Part shown: positions 27,847 to 35,548 of the stretch, piece after piece
Numbering within the stretch: position 1 is the first letter of the stretch
Layout: every line of letters begins with the position of its first letter
Assembly: GCA_965371245.1 (NCBI GenBank)
Contig: CBDUXT010000022.1
Location: forward strand, 1 to 64,000
DNA: 64,000 nt
Source of the DNA: CBDUXT01 sp965371245
Lineage (GTDB): Bacteria > Planctomycetota > Phycisphaerae > UBA1845
Reading direction: 5' to 3'
Position numbers and translations under genes: made by a program
The notes under the pieces: model-generated
Told to the model about the DNA's origin: nothing
Seen by the model: only the letters and a program-made list of their open reading frames with translations
Database searches by the model: none

Positions 27847-28724
27847 CGGGCTCCCTCCCGTGCCCGCCGCACTGCCTTGGCCAACGCCCGTGTGGTAAGA
27901 ACACCGATCAGTTCGCGGCGAAACGCGGCCGAGCCGCGAACGTCGGAGATCGGAGCAGCCTCGGTGGCGGCCATCTGAGCCGCCTTGGAAAACAGCTCCT
28001 CCGTAGGCGCCGAACCCAACAGCAACTGGGACGCCCGGGTGGCGAGTTTGGGAATCGGCGACACCGCGCCGAGCACCACCCTGGCGTCCTCGATTGTTGC
28101 GTCCGCGGAAAGCCGCACACTTGCCGCCACTGCGGCCACCGCGATCGCGTTGCCCTCTCGTAGACCGAAACGGACGTAAGCTGCACCGAATGCGGGGGGC
28201 GCATTCGGAATCTCGACGCCCGAGAGTATTTCATCCTCAAGTCGCGCGGTACGGCGCGGACCGAGGAAGAACTGTTCCAGCGGCACCAGGCGTTCACCCC
28301 GGGGGGACCACAACGCCACGCTCGCATTCAGCGCGACGAAAACAGGAGGCAGATCGGCACAGGGCACGGCGCTGGCGAGGTTGCCGCCGACGGTGGCCAG
28401 ATTCCGTACCTGCCGAACCGCCATGCTCCGTGTGGCATCCAGAATCGCCGGGTATCGGTCAGAAACCAGCGGTGCCTCGTCCAGCCGGGTGATGGTGGTC
28501 AGGGCCCCGATGCGCAGCGAGTCGCCGCGTAGCGCAACCCCTTTGAGTTCGTCTATGCGATTGATCGAGATGATGTGGTCGGCCGCGACCCGCTTGGCCT
28601 TGAGATCGACCAGGAGATCGGTTCCACCGGCAAGCAGCCTTGCGGTAGACCCAAACCGTTGAAGCAACTCAGACGCTTTGGCGAGCGTTGTCGCCTGATG
28701 AAGCTCGGCGGACGGTAAGTACAT
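27843..28724 (-). CDS. Molybdenum hydroxylase FAD-binding subunit
   Basis: 293 residues from the ATG at 28724 (MYLPSAELHQATTL) with GGAG nine bases upstream. The FAD-binding motifs of the family are clear: LLAGGTDLLVDLK and ATVGGNLASAVPCADL. The chain contains essentially one cysteine (VPCADLP). The ~40-residue insert with four cysteines that carries the extra [4Fe-4S] cluster in Thauera HcrB is absent, so it is an ordinary medium subunit. That weakens a strict 4-hydroxybenzoyl-CoA reductase call. Translationally coupled to the fused subunit downstream; the TetR gene precedes it by 95 nt. Confidence 0.88.
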   Translation of the reverse strand: MYLPSAELHQATTLAKASELLQRFGSTARLLAGGTDLLVDLKAKRVAADHIISINRIDELKGVALRGDSLRIGALTTITRLDEAPLVSDRYPAILDATRSMAVRQVRNLATVGGNLASAVPCADLPPVFVALNASVALWSPRGERLVPLEQFFLGPRRTARLEDEILSGVEIPNAPPAFGAAYVRFGLREGNAIAVAAVAASVRLSADATIEDARVVLGAVSPIPKLATRASQLLLGSAPTEELFSKAAQMAATEAAPISDVRGSAAFRRELIGVLTTRALAKAVRRAREGAR

Positions 28725-28819
28725 GGTCGATTCTCCGAAGCGACGGGTTCTGTTGATGAACCAAAACGTCGGCAAATCGTCTTGACGGCGGCAAACTGTT
28801 TATGCTACGCAGTGTACTC

Positions 28820-29482
28820 CTACGACGGATTCCCGCTTGCCTCGGCGCTTCCGAAGAGGCCATGCAGAAACTGGTCGGTAATCTGGTTGGCGACCGTCCC
28901 GACGGCCGGACCGCGCTGCGGGTGGTACCAGCGATACAGCCAGTTCAAGGTGCCGAACAGCGCCATGGTCGTCACGTGTCGGTCGATCGTTCCGTTGCTG
29001 CCGCGCGAGTCGAGCACACGATCGATGATGCCGCGGGTGACACCGTAGTACGCATGCCGGATGTCGCAGGTCTCGACGTAGGCGCTGCCGGTGAGCGAGT
29101 CCAATTCGTGCGAGCAGACCTTCAGCGCCTCCATGTTGGCCGCAAAATAGGCGAGGTGCTCCCGGATCATGATCCGTAGTTGTTCGCGGGGGTCATCCAC
29201 GCCGCAGATCTTCTCACGAAGGTTGTTGAGCAACGATCCGAAGGCGCGAAACTGGATGAGAAAGAGGATCCGCTCCTTGCTGTCAAAGTAGTGGTAGAGC
29301 CCGGCGAGGCTGACGCCGGAGGCCTTGGCGACCTCCCGCATCGATGCCTTTTCGTAGCCCAGACGCGCGATCGCGCCGGTGGCGGCCGAGAGGATGTGAT
29401 TCACCCGCTCGTCGTAGGTTCCGCGGCCATCCGTGTTGGTGGTCGCCCGCCCGGCCACGAACGGTCGTTCTGGTTTATCCAT
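28820..29482 (-). CDS. TetR/AcrR family transcriptional regulator
   Basis: 220 residues. The N-terminal helix-turn-helix is typical: ILSAATGAIARLGYEKASMREVAKASGVSLAGLYHYF-type sequence at residues ~29-66. The C-terminal ligand domain has the layout of acyl-CoA-responsive regulators (HELDSLTGSAYVE; TMALFGTLNWLYRWYHP). It is divergent from the benzoyl-CoA operon and first in the direction of the Mo-hydroxylase genes, so it could control both. An aromatic or alicyclic acyl-CoA ligand is inferred from position. A perfect palindrome in the divergent spacer is the best operator candidate. Confidence 0.9.
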   Translation of the reverse strand: MDKPERPFVAGRATTNTDGRGTYDERVNHILSAATGAIARLGYEKASMREVAKASGVSLAGLYHYFDSKERILFLIQFRAFGSLLNNLREKICGVDDPREQLRIMIREHLAYFAANMEALKVCSHELDSLTGSAYVETCDIRHAYYGVTRGIIDRVLDSRGSNGTIDRHVTTMALFGTLNWLYRWYHPQRGPAVGTVANQITDQFLHGLFGSAEASGNPS

Positions 29483-29529
29483 ATCTACATTACCGCCGTG
29501 GCGCCCATAACGAACATTTGCTCAAGCCC

Positions 29530-29558
29530 AGTGTCGTCCAATCGGACGGCCCTGTCAA
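29530..29558 (-). promoter_or_regulatory. Predicted promoter for tetR
   Basis: On the minus strand TTGACA (29558-29553) is followed after 17 nt by GACACT (29535-29530). The -35 is a perfect sigma-70 match and the -10 is weak. The start site would fall some 40 nt before the tetR ATG. Confidence 0.45.
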
Positions 29559-29579
29559 GAAAAAAATCGCGGATTTCCG

Positions 29580-29608
29580 TTGACACGGGCATGAATTCGT
29601 CGATAATT
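29580..29608 (+). promoter_or_regulatory. Predicted sigma-70 promoter for the benzoyl-CoA operon
   Basis: TTGACA (29580-29585), a 17-nt spacer, then ATAATT (29603-29608): a near-consensus promoter pointing at oah. The local sequence is more AT-rich than its surroundings. It is back to back with the tetR promoter. Confidence 0.6.
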
Positions 29609-29678
29609 GGTCTGAGCGGCAAGGCTCGGCACCAGAGCGATCGAACCGATCCGGCCATGTCTTTCCGTGATAGACGAG

Positions 29679-29692
29679 CGAACGTACGTTCG
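29679..29692. promoter_or_regulatory. Candidate TetR operator, perfect palindrome
   Basis: CGAACGTACGTTCG is a perfect 14-bp inverted repeat. It lies between the predicted +1 and the oah ribosome binding site, where a bound repressor would block elongation or clearance. Size and symmetry fit TetR-family operators (the GAACG/CGTTC half-sites recall acyl-CoA-responsive members). Confidence 0.55.
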
Positions 29693-29727
29693 GTTATATG
29701 CATCTTTTGGTCCTAAGGAGACCCAAG

Positions 29728-30864
29728 ATGGCCATGTTCCCGCCCAGATCGGCCCAGTCGCTCGAGTTGCGCGAGGTCCGCTACCACAAGCAGGGCTGGG
29801 TCGCCCACATCGCGCTTGACCGCCCCCACAACTACAACGCCTACAGCACGCCGGCGCTGACCGAGTTGGCCGCCGCCTTTCAGGACGCCTCCTGGGACGA
29901 CCGCGTGGCGGTCGTCGTGTTCACCGGCGTGGGCGACCGCGCGTTTTGTACGGGCGGTGACGTCAAAGAGTACCAGGAGTCGTACACACAGAAGCCACGC
30001 GACTACTGGAAGTACATGTCCTGCTTCAAGGCTTACATCGAGTCCATTACGAACTGCTCCAAGCCGGTGATCGCGCGGCTCAACGGGATGGCCGTCGGCG
30101 GCGGGAACGAAAGCCAGCTTGCGTGTGACCTGTCCGTCATGGGCGAGCACGCGTTCATCGCGCAGGTCGGTACGAACGTCGGTTCGGTGGCGTGCGGCGG
30201 TTCGACGCAGTGGCTTCCGCTTCACGTCGGTGACCGCAAAGCACGCGGGATGTTGTTTCTCAATCAGCGGTACGGGGCGTTCACCTCACTGGCGATGGGG
30301 CTGGTCAACGTGGTCGCGCCGACGGTCAAGGGACCCGATGGCGCCTTCGTGACCAGGTTCACGGGTGGTCGAACGTACCTGGCCGACTGGAACACCGATC
30401 CGTGGGAGCAGCCGTTCGAGTCGCGCGCGACGCCGGAGCAGGTGAAGAAGGCTCAGAAGGGCATCGACGGATTCACGCTCGACCTCTCGGCCGTGGACGA
30501 AGCGGTCGCCGAACTTTGCGACCAGATCGTTCACAAGTTCTCGGAATGTACGCGGTACACGAAGGCTCAGGTCAATTTTTGGAAGGACGCGGCGTGGCAT
30601 GCCACGGTGGGGCACGCGCGCGACTGGCTCTCTGTTCATTACACAAGTCTCGAGCCGCACGAGGGCATGTCGGCGTTCGTCGAGAAGCGCAAAGCCAACT
30701 ATGTGGGGCTGCGTGAACGTGCGGCCGACCCCGCGGGATCGAGCGAGTTTCTGTGGGGTCCGTATGCCCACACCTGCATGGAGTGCGGCGCCAAGGGGAT
30801 CCCTCGCGCCTTCGAGTTCTGCGGAAAGTGCGGGGCGGCGCTCAAGGCACCGGTGGCGACGTAG
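29728..30864 (+). CDS. oah: 6-oxocyclohex-1-ene-1-carbonyl-CoA hydrolase
   Basis: Ring-opening crotonase-family enzyme (also called BamA) that adds two waters to the cyclic enone-CoA, giving 3-hydroxypimelyl-CoA. 378 residues from the ATG at 29728 with AAGGAG seven bases upstream; that length matches known Oah proteins (~377). Motifs: DRPHNYNAYSTPALTEL, VVFTGVGDRAFCTGGDVKEY (oxyanion loop), NGMAVGGGNESQLACDLSV and a long C-terminal extension ending in a cysteine pair set CMECGAKG...CGKCGAAL. BamA is the standard marker gene for anaerobic aromatic degradation. First gene of the operon, immediately behind the promoter and palindrome. Confidence 0.93.
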   Translation: MAMFPPRSAQSLELREVRYHKQGWVAHIALDRPHNYNAYSTPALTELAAAFQDASWDDRVAVVVFTGVGDRAFCTGGDVKEYQESYTQKPRDYWKYMSCFKAYIESITNCSKPVIARLNGMAVGGGNESQLACDLSVMGEHAFIAQVGTNVGSVACGGSTQWLPLHVGDRKARGMLFLNQRYGAFTSLAMGLVNVVAPTVKGPDGAFVTRFTGGRTYLADWNTDPWEQPFESRATPEQVKKAQKGIDGFTLDLSAVDEAVAELCDQIVHKFSECTRYTKAQVNFWKDAAWHATVGHARDWLSVHYTSLEPHEGMSAFVEKRKANYVGLRERAADPAGSSEFLWGPYAHTCMECGAKGIPRAFEFCGKCGAALKAPVAT

Positions 30865-30886
30865 CGGGATCGACAGGGAGCGGCGC

Positions 30887-31627
30887 ATGCCCGCGGTTCG
30901 ACGAGCACTGGTGACCGGCGGCGCCCGCGGCATCGGTCGTTGCATTGCGACGACGCTGGCACGCGACGGATGCGACGTATGTGTGCTGGACCGCGAGCCG
31001 GCGGATGACACCGATATGTTTGCTTCCGAGATCGAATCTCTCGGTCGAAAGTGCCTGACGCTCACCGGCGACGTGCGTGATGTGGCCGCCGTGCGCGACG
31101 CGATCGAATCGGTCGTGGGGCGGTGGGGCGGCATCGATGTCCTGGTCAACAACGCCGGCATCGTGCGGGATCAAGTCAGTTGGAAGATGAGCGACGACCA
31201 ATGGCGCGACGTCATCGACGTCAACTTGACCGGTGCTTTTTACGTCTGTCGGGCGGTCATTCCCCACATGCGCGAGGCCGGGTGCGGCACGATCATCAAT
31301 CTTTCGAGCATCAATGGGATGCGCGGGAAGTTCGGGCAGGCCAACTACGCCGCGTCCAAGGCGGGCTTGATCGGGCTGACCAAGTCGCTGGCAAGAGAAG
31401 TGGCACGGTTCGACATCACCGTCAACGCCGTGGCGCCGGGTCTGATCGAGACGGACATTGTGCGGTCCATGTCGGCGGACGCGCTCAAGCAGTCGGCGGG
31501 CGAAATCCTTGTGAATCGCCTGGGGCGCGTGGAGGACGTGGCGGAAGCCGTGGCGTTTCTGGCGAGCGATCGCGCGCGCTTCATCACCGGCGAAGTGCTG
31601 CGCGTGGACGGCGGACAATACATCTAG
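30887..31627 (+). CDS. Short-chain dehydrogenase/reductase (FabG-like)
   Basis: 246 residues from the ATG at 30887 (GGGAG six bases upstream); the longer open frame begins inside oah. Cofactor motif TGGARGIG, then NNAGIVRD, catalytic Ser in INLSSINGM, YxxxK as YAASK, and the C-terminal FITGEVLRVDGGQYI. NAD(P)-dependent oxidoreductase. Between oah and dch the most likely step is oxidation of a 3-hydroxyacyl-CoA such as 3-hydroxypimelyl-CoA, but FabG-like sequences do not reveal their substrate. Confidence 0.85.
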   Translation: MPAVRRALVTGGARGIGRCIATTLARDGCDVCVLDREPADDTDMFASEIESLGRKCLTLTGDVRDVAAVRDAIESVVGRWGGIDVLVNNAGIVRDQVSWKMSDDQWRDVIDVNLTGAFYVCRAVIPHMREAGCGTIINLSSINGMRGKFGQANYAASKAGLIGLTKSLAREVARFDITVNAVAPGLIETDIVRSMSADALKQSAGEILVNRLGRVEDVAEAVAFLASDRARFITGEVLRVDGGQYI

Positions 31628-31639
31628 GGACGAGTTGCC

Positions 31640-32410
31640 ATGAGCAAGTATGACTACTTCGACGTGGGCGTAGCGGACGGGGTGGCCACGGTCACGATGC
31701 GGCGCGAACCGCTCAATGTGCTGCACAACCCCATGATGGCGGAGTTCAACACGATCCTGGAGACGACGCTCTGTGGCTCGAACCTGGCGGCCATCGTGAT
31801 CCGCGCGGCCGGCAAGGCGTTCAGCGCCGGCGTCGATGTCGGTGATCATGCGCCCGACAGCGTCGCGGACATGATTCGTCTGTTCCACGGCATTTTCAGG
31901 AAGCTGGCCGCCACCGACGCGGTCACCATCGCCGCGGTGCAGGGCGCGGCGCTGGGCGGCGGATGCGAGCTGGCTTGTTTCTGTGACATCGTACTGGCAT
32001 CCGAACGCGCCAAATTCGGCCAGCCGGAGGTTCAGGTCGGCGTGTTCCCGCCGGTGGCGGCGTGCGTGCTTCCCGGACAGGTGGGTATCAAGAAGGCCAT
32101 CGAGCTCAACGCGCTAGGGCACACGATCGGCGCGGCGGAGGCCCATCGCATCGGACTGGTCAACCAGGTATTCCCCACGGAATCGTTTGACGAAAGCGTA
32201 GAGACGTACCTGGACGACATCCGCAAGCTCTCTCGACCCGTGGTGCGCCTGTCGAAGCGAGCGACCTGTTTGGTGTGGCGTGAGCGGGTGCTCGCCCATC
32301 TGGATCGGACCGAAGCGCTCTATCTTGATGAGCTCATGAAGCTTCGGGACGCGAGGGAAGGTATCGCGGCCTTTGTCGAAAAACGAAGCCCCAACTGGTG
32401 TCATGCATGA
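31640..32410 (+). CDS. dch: Cyclohexa-1,5-diene-1-carbonyl-CoA hydratase
   Basis: 256 residues, crotonase fold. MRREPLNVLHNPMMAEF is the Dch-like start; FSAGVDVGDHAPDSV is the oxyanion-hole loop with the D-H after the loop that I associate with this family; QGAALGGGCELACFCDIVLAS and FGQPEVQVGVFPP complete the active site. It hydrates the dienoyl-CoA produced by benzoyl-CoA reductase to 6-hydroxycyclohex-1-ene-1-carbonyl-CoA. It starts 12 nt after the SDR and is followed by had, the next enzyme in the pathway. Confidence 0.88.
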   Translation: MSKYDYFDVGVADGVATVTMRREPLNVLHNPMMAEFNTILETTLCGSNLAAIVIRAAGKAFSAGVDVGDHAPDSVADMIRLFHGIFRKLAATDAVTIAAVQGAALGGGCELACFCDIVLASERAKFGQPEVQVGVFPPVAACVLPGQVGIKKAIELNALGHTIGAAEAHRIGLVNQVFPTESFDESVETYLDDIRKLSRPVVRLSKRATCLVWRERVLAHLDRTEALYLDELMKLRDAREGIAAFVEKRSPNWCHA

Positions 32411-32453
32411 TGCGCCGGAACAAGATCACGCGCTCCACGGAGGATAAGCAACC

Positions 32454-33476
32454 ATGAAAGCGGCAGTGTTTCACGGCGACGACGTCGGTTTGAAGATCGA
32501 AGACATTCCGATTCCAACGATCGGCGCACACGAAATCCTCGTGAAGGTGGCGGCCTGCGGCGTGTGTCACACCGACCTGCACTACATCGAACACGGCGTG
32601 CCGACCTTCAAGAAACCGCCGCTCGTGTTGGGGCACGAGGCGTCGGGCGTTGTCGAAGAGGTCGGCGGCGAGGTGGAGCATCTCGCCAAAGGGCAGCGTG
32701 TGCTGATCCCGGCGGTGCTGACCTGCGGCAAGTGCATGTTCTGCCGCATGGGCCGTGAAAACATCTGCGCCGACATGACCATGCTCGGCAACCACATCGA
32801 CGGCGCGTACGCCGAGTTCGTGGCGGTTCCGGCGAAGGACGTGCTCGACCTGCCGGAATCGATCCCGCTCCATGAGGCGTCGATCATCGCGGACGCGCTC
32901 TCCACACCGTATCACGCGGTCAAGAACCGCGCACGGGTCCAACCCGGCGATACCGTCGTGATCTTCGGGTGCGGCGGCGTGGGCATGGGCGCGGTGCAGG
33001 TCGCGGTGGCGAGCGGCGCCTATGTCATCGCCGTTGATATGAATGAGCGCAAGCTGCAATGGGCGTCCGACTTCGGGTCCGTCAAGACCATCAACGCATC
33101 GAAGTTCGAGCGGGTCAGCAAGGAGGTCAAGAAGCTCACGGGCGGCGGCGCGGACATCGCGATGGAGGTGATCGGCAACCCACGAACGATCGAGGAGGCG
33201 TTCGAGTGCGTACGCGTCGGCGGGCGACTGTGTGTCGTCGGTTATACGCACGAAAAGATATCGCTGGTGGCGGGCAAGATCATGTTCAAGGAGATCGAAG
33301 TCGTCGGCTCTTTGGGGTGTCGACCGCTCGATTACCGGCCGCTGATTCGAATGGTGGAGACCGGCGTGATCGACGTGAAGCGTCAGGTCACGCACCGGTT
33401 CAAGCTGGAGGAATTGGAACGGGCGTTCGCGGTGATGAAAGAGGGCGTGTCGTTGCGGTCCATCGTGACGCCGTAA
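32454..33476 (+). CDS. had: 6-hydroxycyclohex-1-ene-1-carbonyl-CoA dehydrogenase
   Basis: 340 residues, zinc-dependent medium-chain alcohol dehydrogenase. Catalytic zinc ligands are in ACGVCHTDLH and LVLGHEASGVVEEVG; the structural zinc set is CGKCMFCRMGRENIC; the NAD fold shows VVIFGCGGVGMGAVQ. GGAGG precedes the ATG. By family alone it could be any ADH, but its position directly after dch and inside this operon makes Had the natural call. The product feeds Oah. The stop codon abuts the next ATG (TAA-ATG). Confidence 0.85.
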   Translation: MKAAVFHGDDVGLKIEDIPIPTIGAHEILVKVAACGVCHTDLHYIEHGVPTFKKPPLVLGHEASGVVEEVGGEVEHLAKGQRVLIPAVLTCGKCMFCRMGRENICADMTMLGNHIDGAYAEFVAVPAKDVLDLPESIPLHEASIIADALSTPYHAVKNRARVQPGDTVVIFGCGGVGMGAVQVAVASGAYVIAVDMNERKLQWASDFGSVKTINASKFERVSKEVKKLTGGGADIAMEVIGNPRTIEEAFECVRVGGRLCVVGYTHEKISLVAGKIMFKEIEVVGSLGCRPLDYRPLIRMVETGVIDVKRQVTHRFKLEELERAFAVMKEGVSLRSIVTP

Positions 33477-34733
33477 ATGCGAGCTGAGATGAGCACGATC
33501 GCGGTCAAACGAGTTGAGATCAAGGCGCAACAGCGGCTGGGCGCGCTGATGCGCGAGCATTTTCTCGACCTCGACGCGGCCGCCCATGATCCGCAGCGCA
33601 ACGTGGCGTGGTGTACCTCCGTCGGACCGTGCGAGATTCTGACGGCCATGGGGTTCGAGGTGTACTTCCCGGAGAATCACGGGGCGCTACTCGGTGCGCG
33701 GCGCGTCAGCCACGAACTCATCCCGCGGGCGGTCGGCATCGGCTACGGCGCGGAGTCGTGTTCCTACATGACCAGCGACATCGGTTCGGCGCTGGCGGGG
33801 GTGAGCCCGCTGACGGAGGCGTTCGGCATCGCCGGCCCGCCGACGCCTGATCTGTTGGTCTACAGCACCAATCAATGCCGCGAGGTGCAGGACTGGTGGA
33901 ACTTCCACGGCCGGCGCAGCGGCGCCGCCGTGATGGGCGTGTGTCCGCCCACGCACCTGGGCGAAGTGACGGGTGAACACGTCGCCTTCGTTCGCGGCCT
34001 GTTGGAACGGCTGATCGAACAGATCGAGCGTCGATTGGGAGCCACGTTGGATCGTGATCGCCTAAAGGAAGTGGTGACGCTGTCCAGCCGGGCGAGCCAC
34101 CTGTGGCGGCAGGTGCTCGATACGGCGCGAGCCCATCCGTCGGCGATGACCTTCTTCGACGGTGTGATTCATATGGCGCCCGTGATCCTCATGCGCGGGT
34201 CGAAAAAAGCGATTGATTACTACGAAGAGCTGCTCGCCGAGTTGAATCAGCGGGTTGCCGACGGCGTGGGCGCCGTGCCCGACGAACGCTTTCGCATTTA
34301 TTGGGAGGGGATGCCGATCTGGCCGAAGGTGCGTGAGCTGGCGGAGAAGTTTTTTGACCTGCGCACTGTCGTCGCCGCGAGCACCTACTGTAACTCATGG
34401 GCGTTCGGCGAGTTCGACGGCGGCGATCCGGTTGAGTGGATGGCGCGGACCAGCATCGAGATCTTCATCAACCGCGATGAGGTTACAAAGCAGGGTTTTC
34501 TCGAGGAGATGTTCGAGCGATTCGAGATCGACGGCGCGATCTTCCACAACGCACGAACGTGCCCGAACAACACGAACTCGCGTTTTGGCATGGCTCAACG
34601 CATTCGCGAAGAAAGGGGTATGCCGGTGCTGGTGATCGACGGCGACCTCAGTGACGTGCGGTTCTTTTCGACGGCGCAGACGATGACCAACATCGAGGCG
34701 TTTGTCGAACAGCTCGAGGAGCACACGCGATGA
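33477..34733 (+). CDS. Extra benzoyl-CoA reductase/2-hydroxyacyl-CoA dehydratase subunit (BzdO/BcrB-like)
   Basis: 418 residues (414 if the ATG at 33489 is used). HgdB/BcrBC superfamily: WCTSVGPCEILTAMGFEVYFPE, IGYGAESCSYMTSDIGSAL, VYSTNQCREVQDW and the C-terminal FHNARTCPNNTNSRFGM supply cysteines for a [4Fe-4S] cluster. The block VGYGAESCSYMTSDIG aligns by eye with VGYASDNCAYVKADIG in the BzdO protein at 44059-45342, so it is a paralogue of that subunit. It overlaps its ATPase partner by 4 nt. Only one catalytic-type subunit is paired here, unlike the two of normal reductases or dehydratases. Confidence 0.75.
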   Translation: MRAEMSTIAVKRVEIKAQQRLGALMREHFLDLDAAAHDPQRNVAWCTSVGPCEILTAMGFEVYFPENHGALLGARRVSHELIPRAVGIGYGAESCSYMTSDIGSALAGVSPLTEAFGIAGPPTPDLLVYSTNQCREVQDWWNFHGRRSGAAVMGVCPPTHLGEVTGEHVAFVRGLLERLIEQIERRLGATLDRDRLKEVVTLSSRASHLWRQVLDTARAHPSAMTFFDGVIHMAPVILMRGSKKAIDYYEELLAELNQRVADGVGAVPDERFRIYWEGMPIWPKVRELAEKFFDLRTVVAASTYCNSWAFGEFDGGDPVEWMARTSIEIFINRDEVTKQGFLEEMFERFEIDGAIFHNARTCPNNTNSRFGMAQRIREERGMPVLVIDGDLSDVRFFSTAQTMTNIEAFVEQLEEHTR

Positions 34734-35548
34734 GCGGCGCTCTTTTTGTCGGCATCGATGTCGGATCATCGGCGACCAAGTGCGTCGTGCTCGACGAAAG
34801 CGCGACCCTGGTCGGACACCACGTGGTCAACTCGGGTTTCGACTACGTCGAGGCGGCCCGGGTCGCACTTCACCACGCCCTGGCTGCGGCCGAGGTCGAG
34901 AAACCCGACATCAAACGCTGCGTGGCCACCGGATACGGACGCGAGCGTGTCGCGCTGGCGGATCGGCGCGTCACTGAAATCACCTGTCATGCGCGCGGCG
35001 CCCGCGAGTGGTACCCCGCGGTACGCAGCATCATCGACGTCGGCGGACAGGACACGAAGGTCATTCGCCTGGGCGAAAACGGGCGCATGGCGGACTACCG
35101 CATGAACGCCAAGTGTGCGGCGGGTACGGGTACGTTTCTCGAATCGATCGCGCACAAGCTCGGGCTTTCGCTGGGGCGCCTGGACGAACTGGCGATGACC
35201 TCAACAGAGCGGGTTGTGGTCAACAGCTACTGCACGGTCTTCGCCGCAACGGAGGTGATCGAGCGGATCAAGGAGGGACAGCCGCCGCGAGATATCGCGA
35301 TGGGGCTGTTTCGTTCGATCGCGACGCGCGTGACGGAGATGCTGGCCGCTCGTGACGGCGCCGTCGCGGTGACCGGCGGCGTGGCGGCCCACTGTCGGGC
35401 CTTGGTGCGAGCCCTGGAAGAAGTGCTTGAGACCGAGGTGCTGTTACCGCCGATGCCGCAGCACGCCGGAGCCTACGGAGCGGCCTTGCTCGCCGCCGAA
35501 ACGGATGATGTACATAGGAGCTCGAAGAGCCATGCTGCGTACCGGTGA
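34730..35548 (+). CDS. BadF/BcrD-type ATPase (activator), partner of the extra reductase subunit
   Basis: 272 residues. The actin-like ATPase fold is shown by FVGIDVGSSATKCVVLD, VATGYGRERV, SIIDVGGQDTKVIRL and VAVTGGVAAH. The cluster-binding cysteines of the family are in MNAKCAAGTGTFLE and NSYCTVFAATEVI. Such proteins form a dimer around one [4Fe-4S] cluster and couple ATP hydrolysis to electron transfer into the catalytic component. The start (ATGA) overlaps the preceding gene. It is alone, so it would have to form a homodimer, as in HgdC, or pair with BzdP/BzdQ. Confidence 0.85.
   Translation: MSGALFVGIDVGSSATKCVVLDESATLVGHHVVNSGFDYVEAARVALHHALAAAEVEKPDIKRCVATGYGRERVALADRRVTEITCHARGAREWYPAVRSIIDVGGQDTKVIRLGENGRMADYRMNAKCAAGTGTFLESIAHKLGLSLGRLDELAMTSTERVVVNSYCTVFAATEVIERIKEGQPPRDIAMGLFRSIATRVTEMLAARDGAVAVTGGVAAHCRALVRALEEVLETEVLLPPMPQHAGAYGAALLAAETDDVHRSSKSHAAYR

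Noticed and set aside
24949..28724. Confident naming as 4-hydroxybenzoyl-CoA reductase (HcrABC)
   Set aside because: The FAD subunit lacks the characteristic [4Fe-4S] insert and the other two subunits are fused, so only the molybdenum-hydroxylase family is secure.
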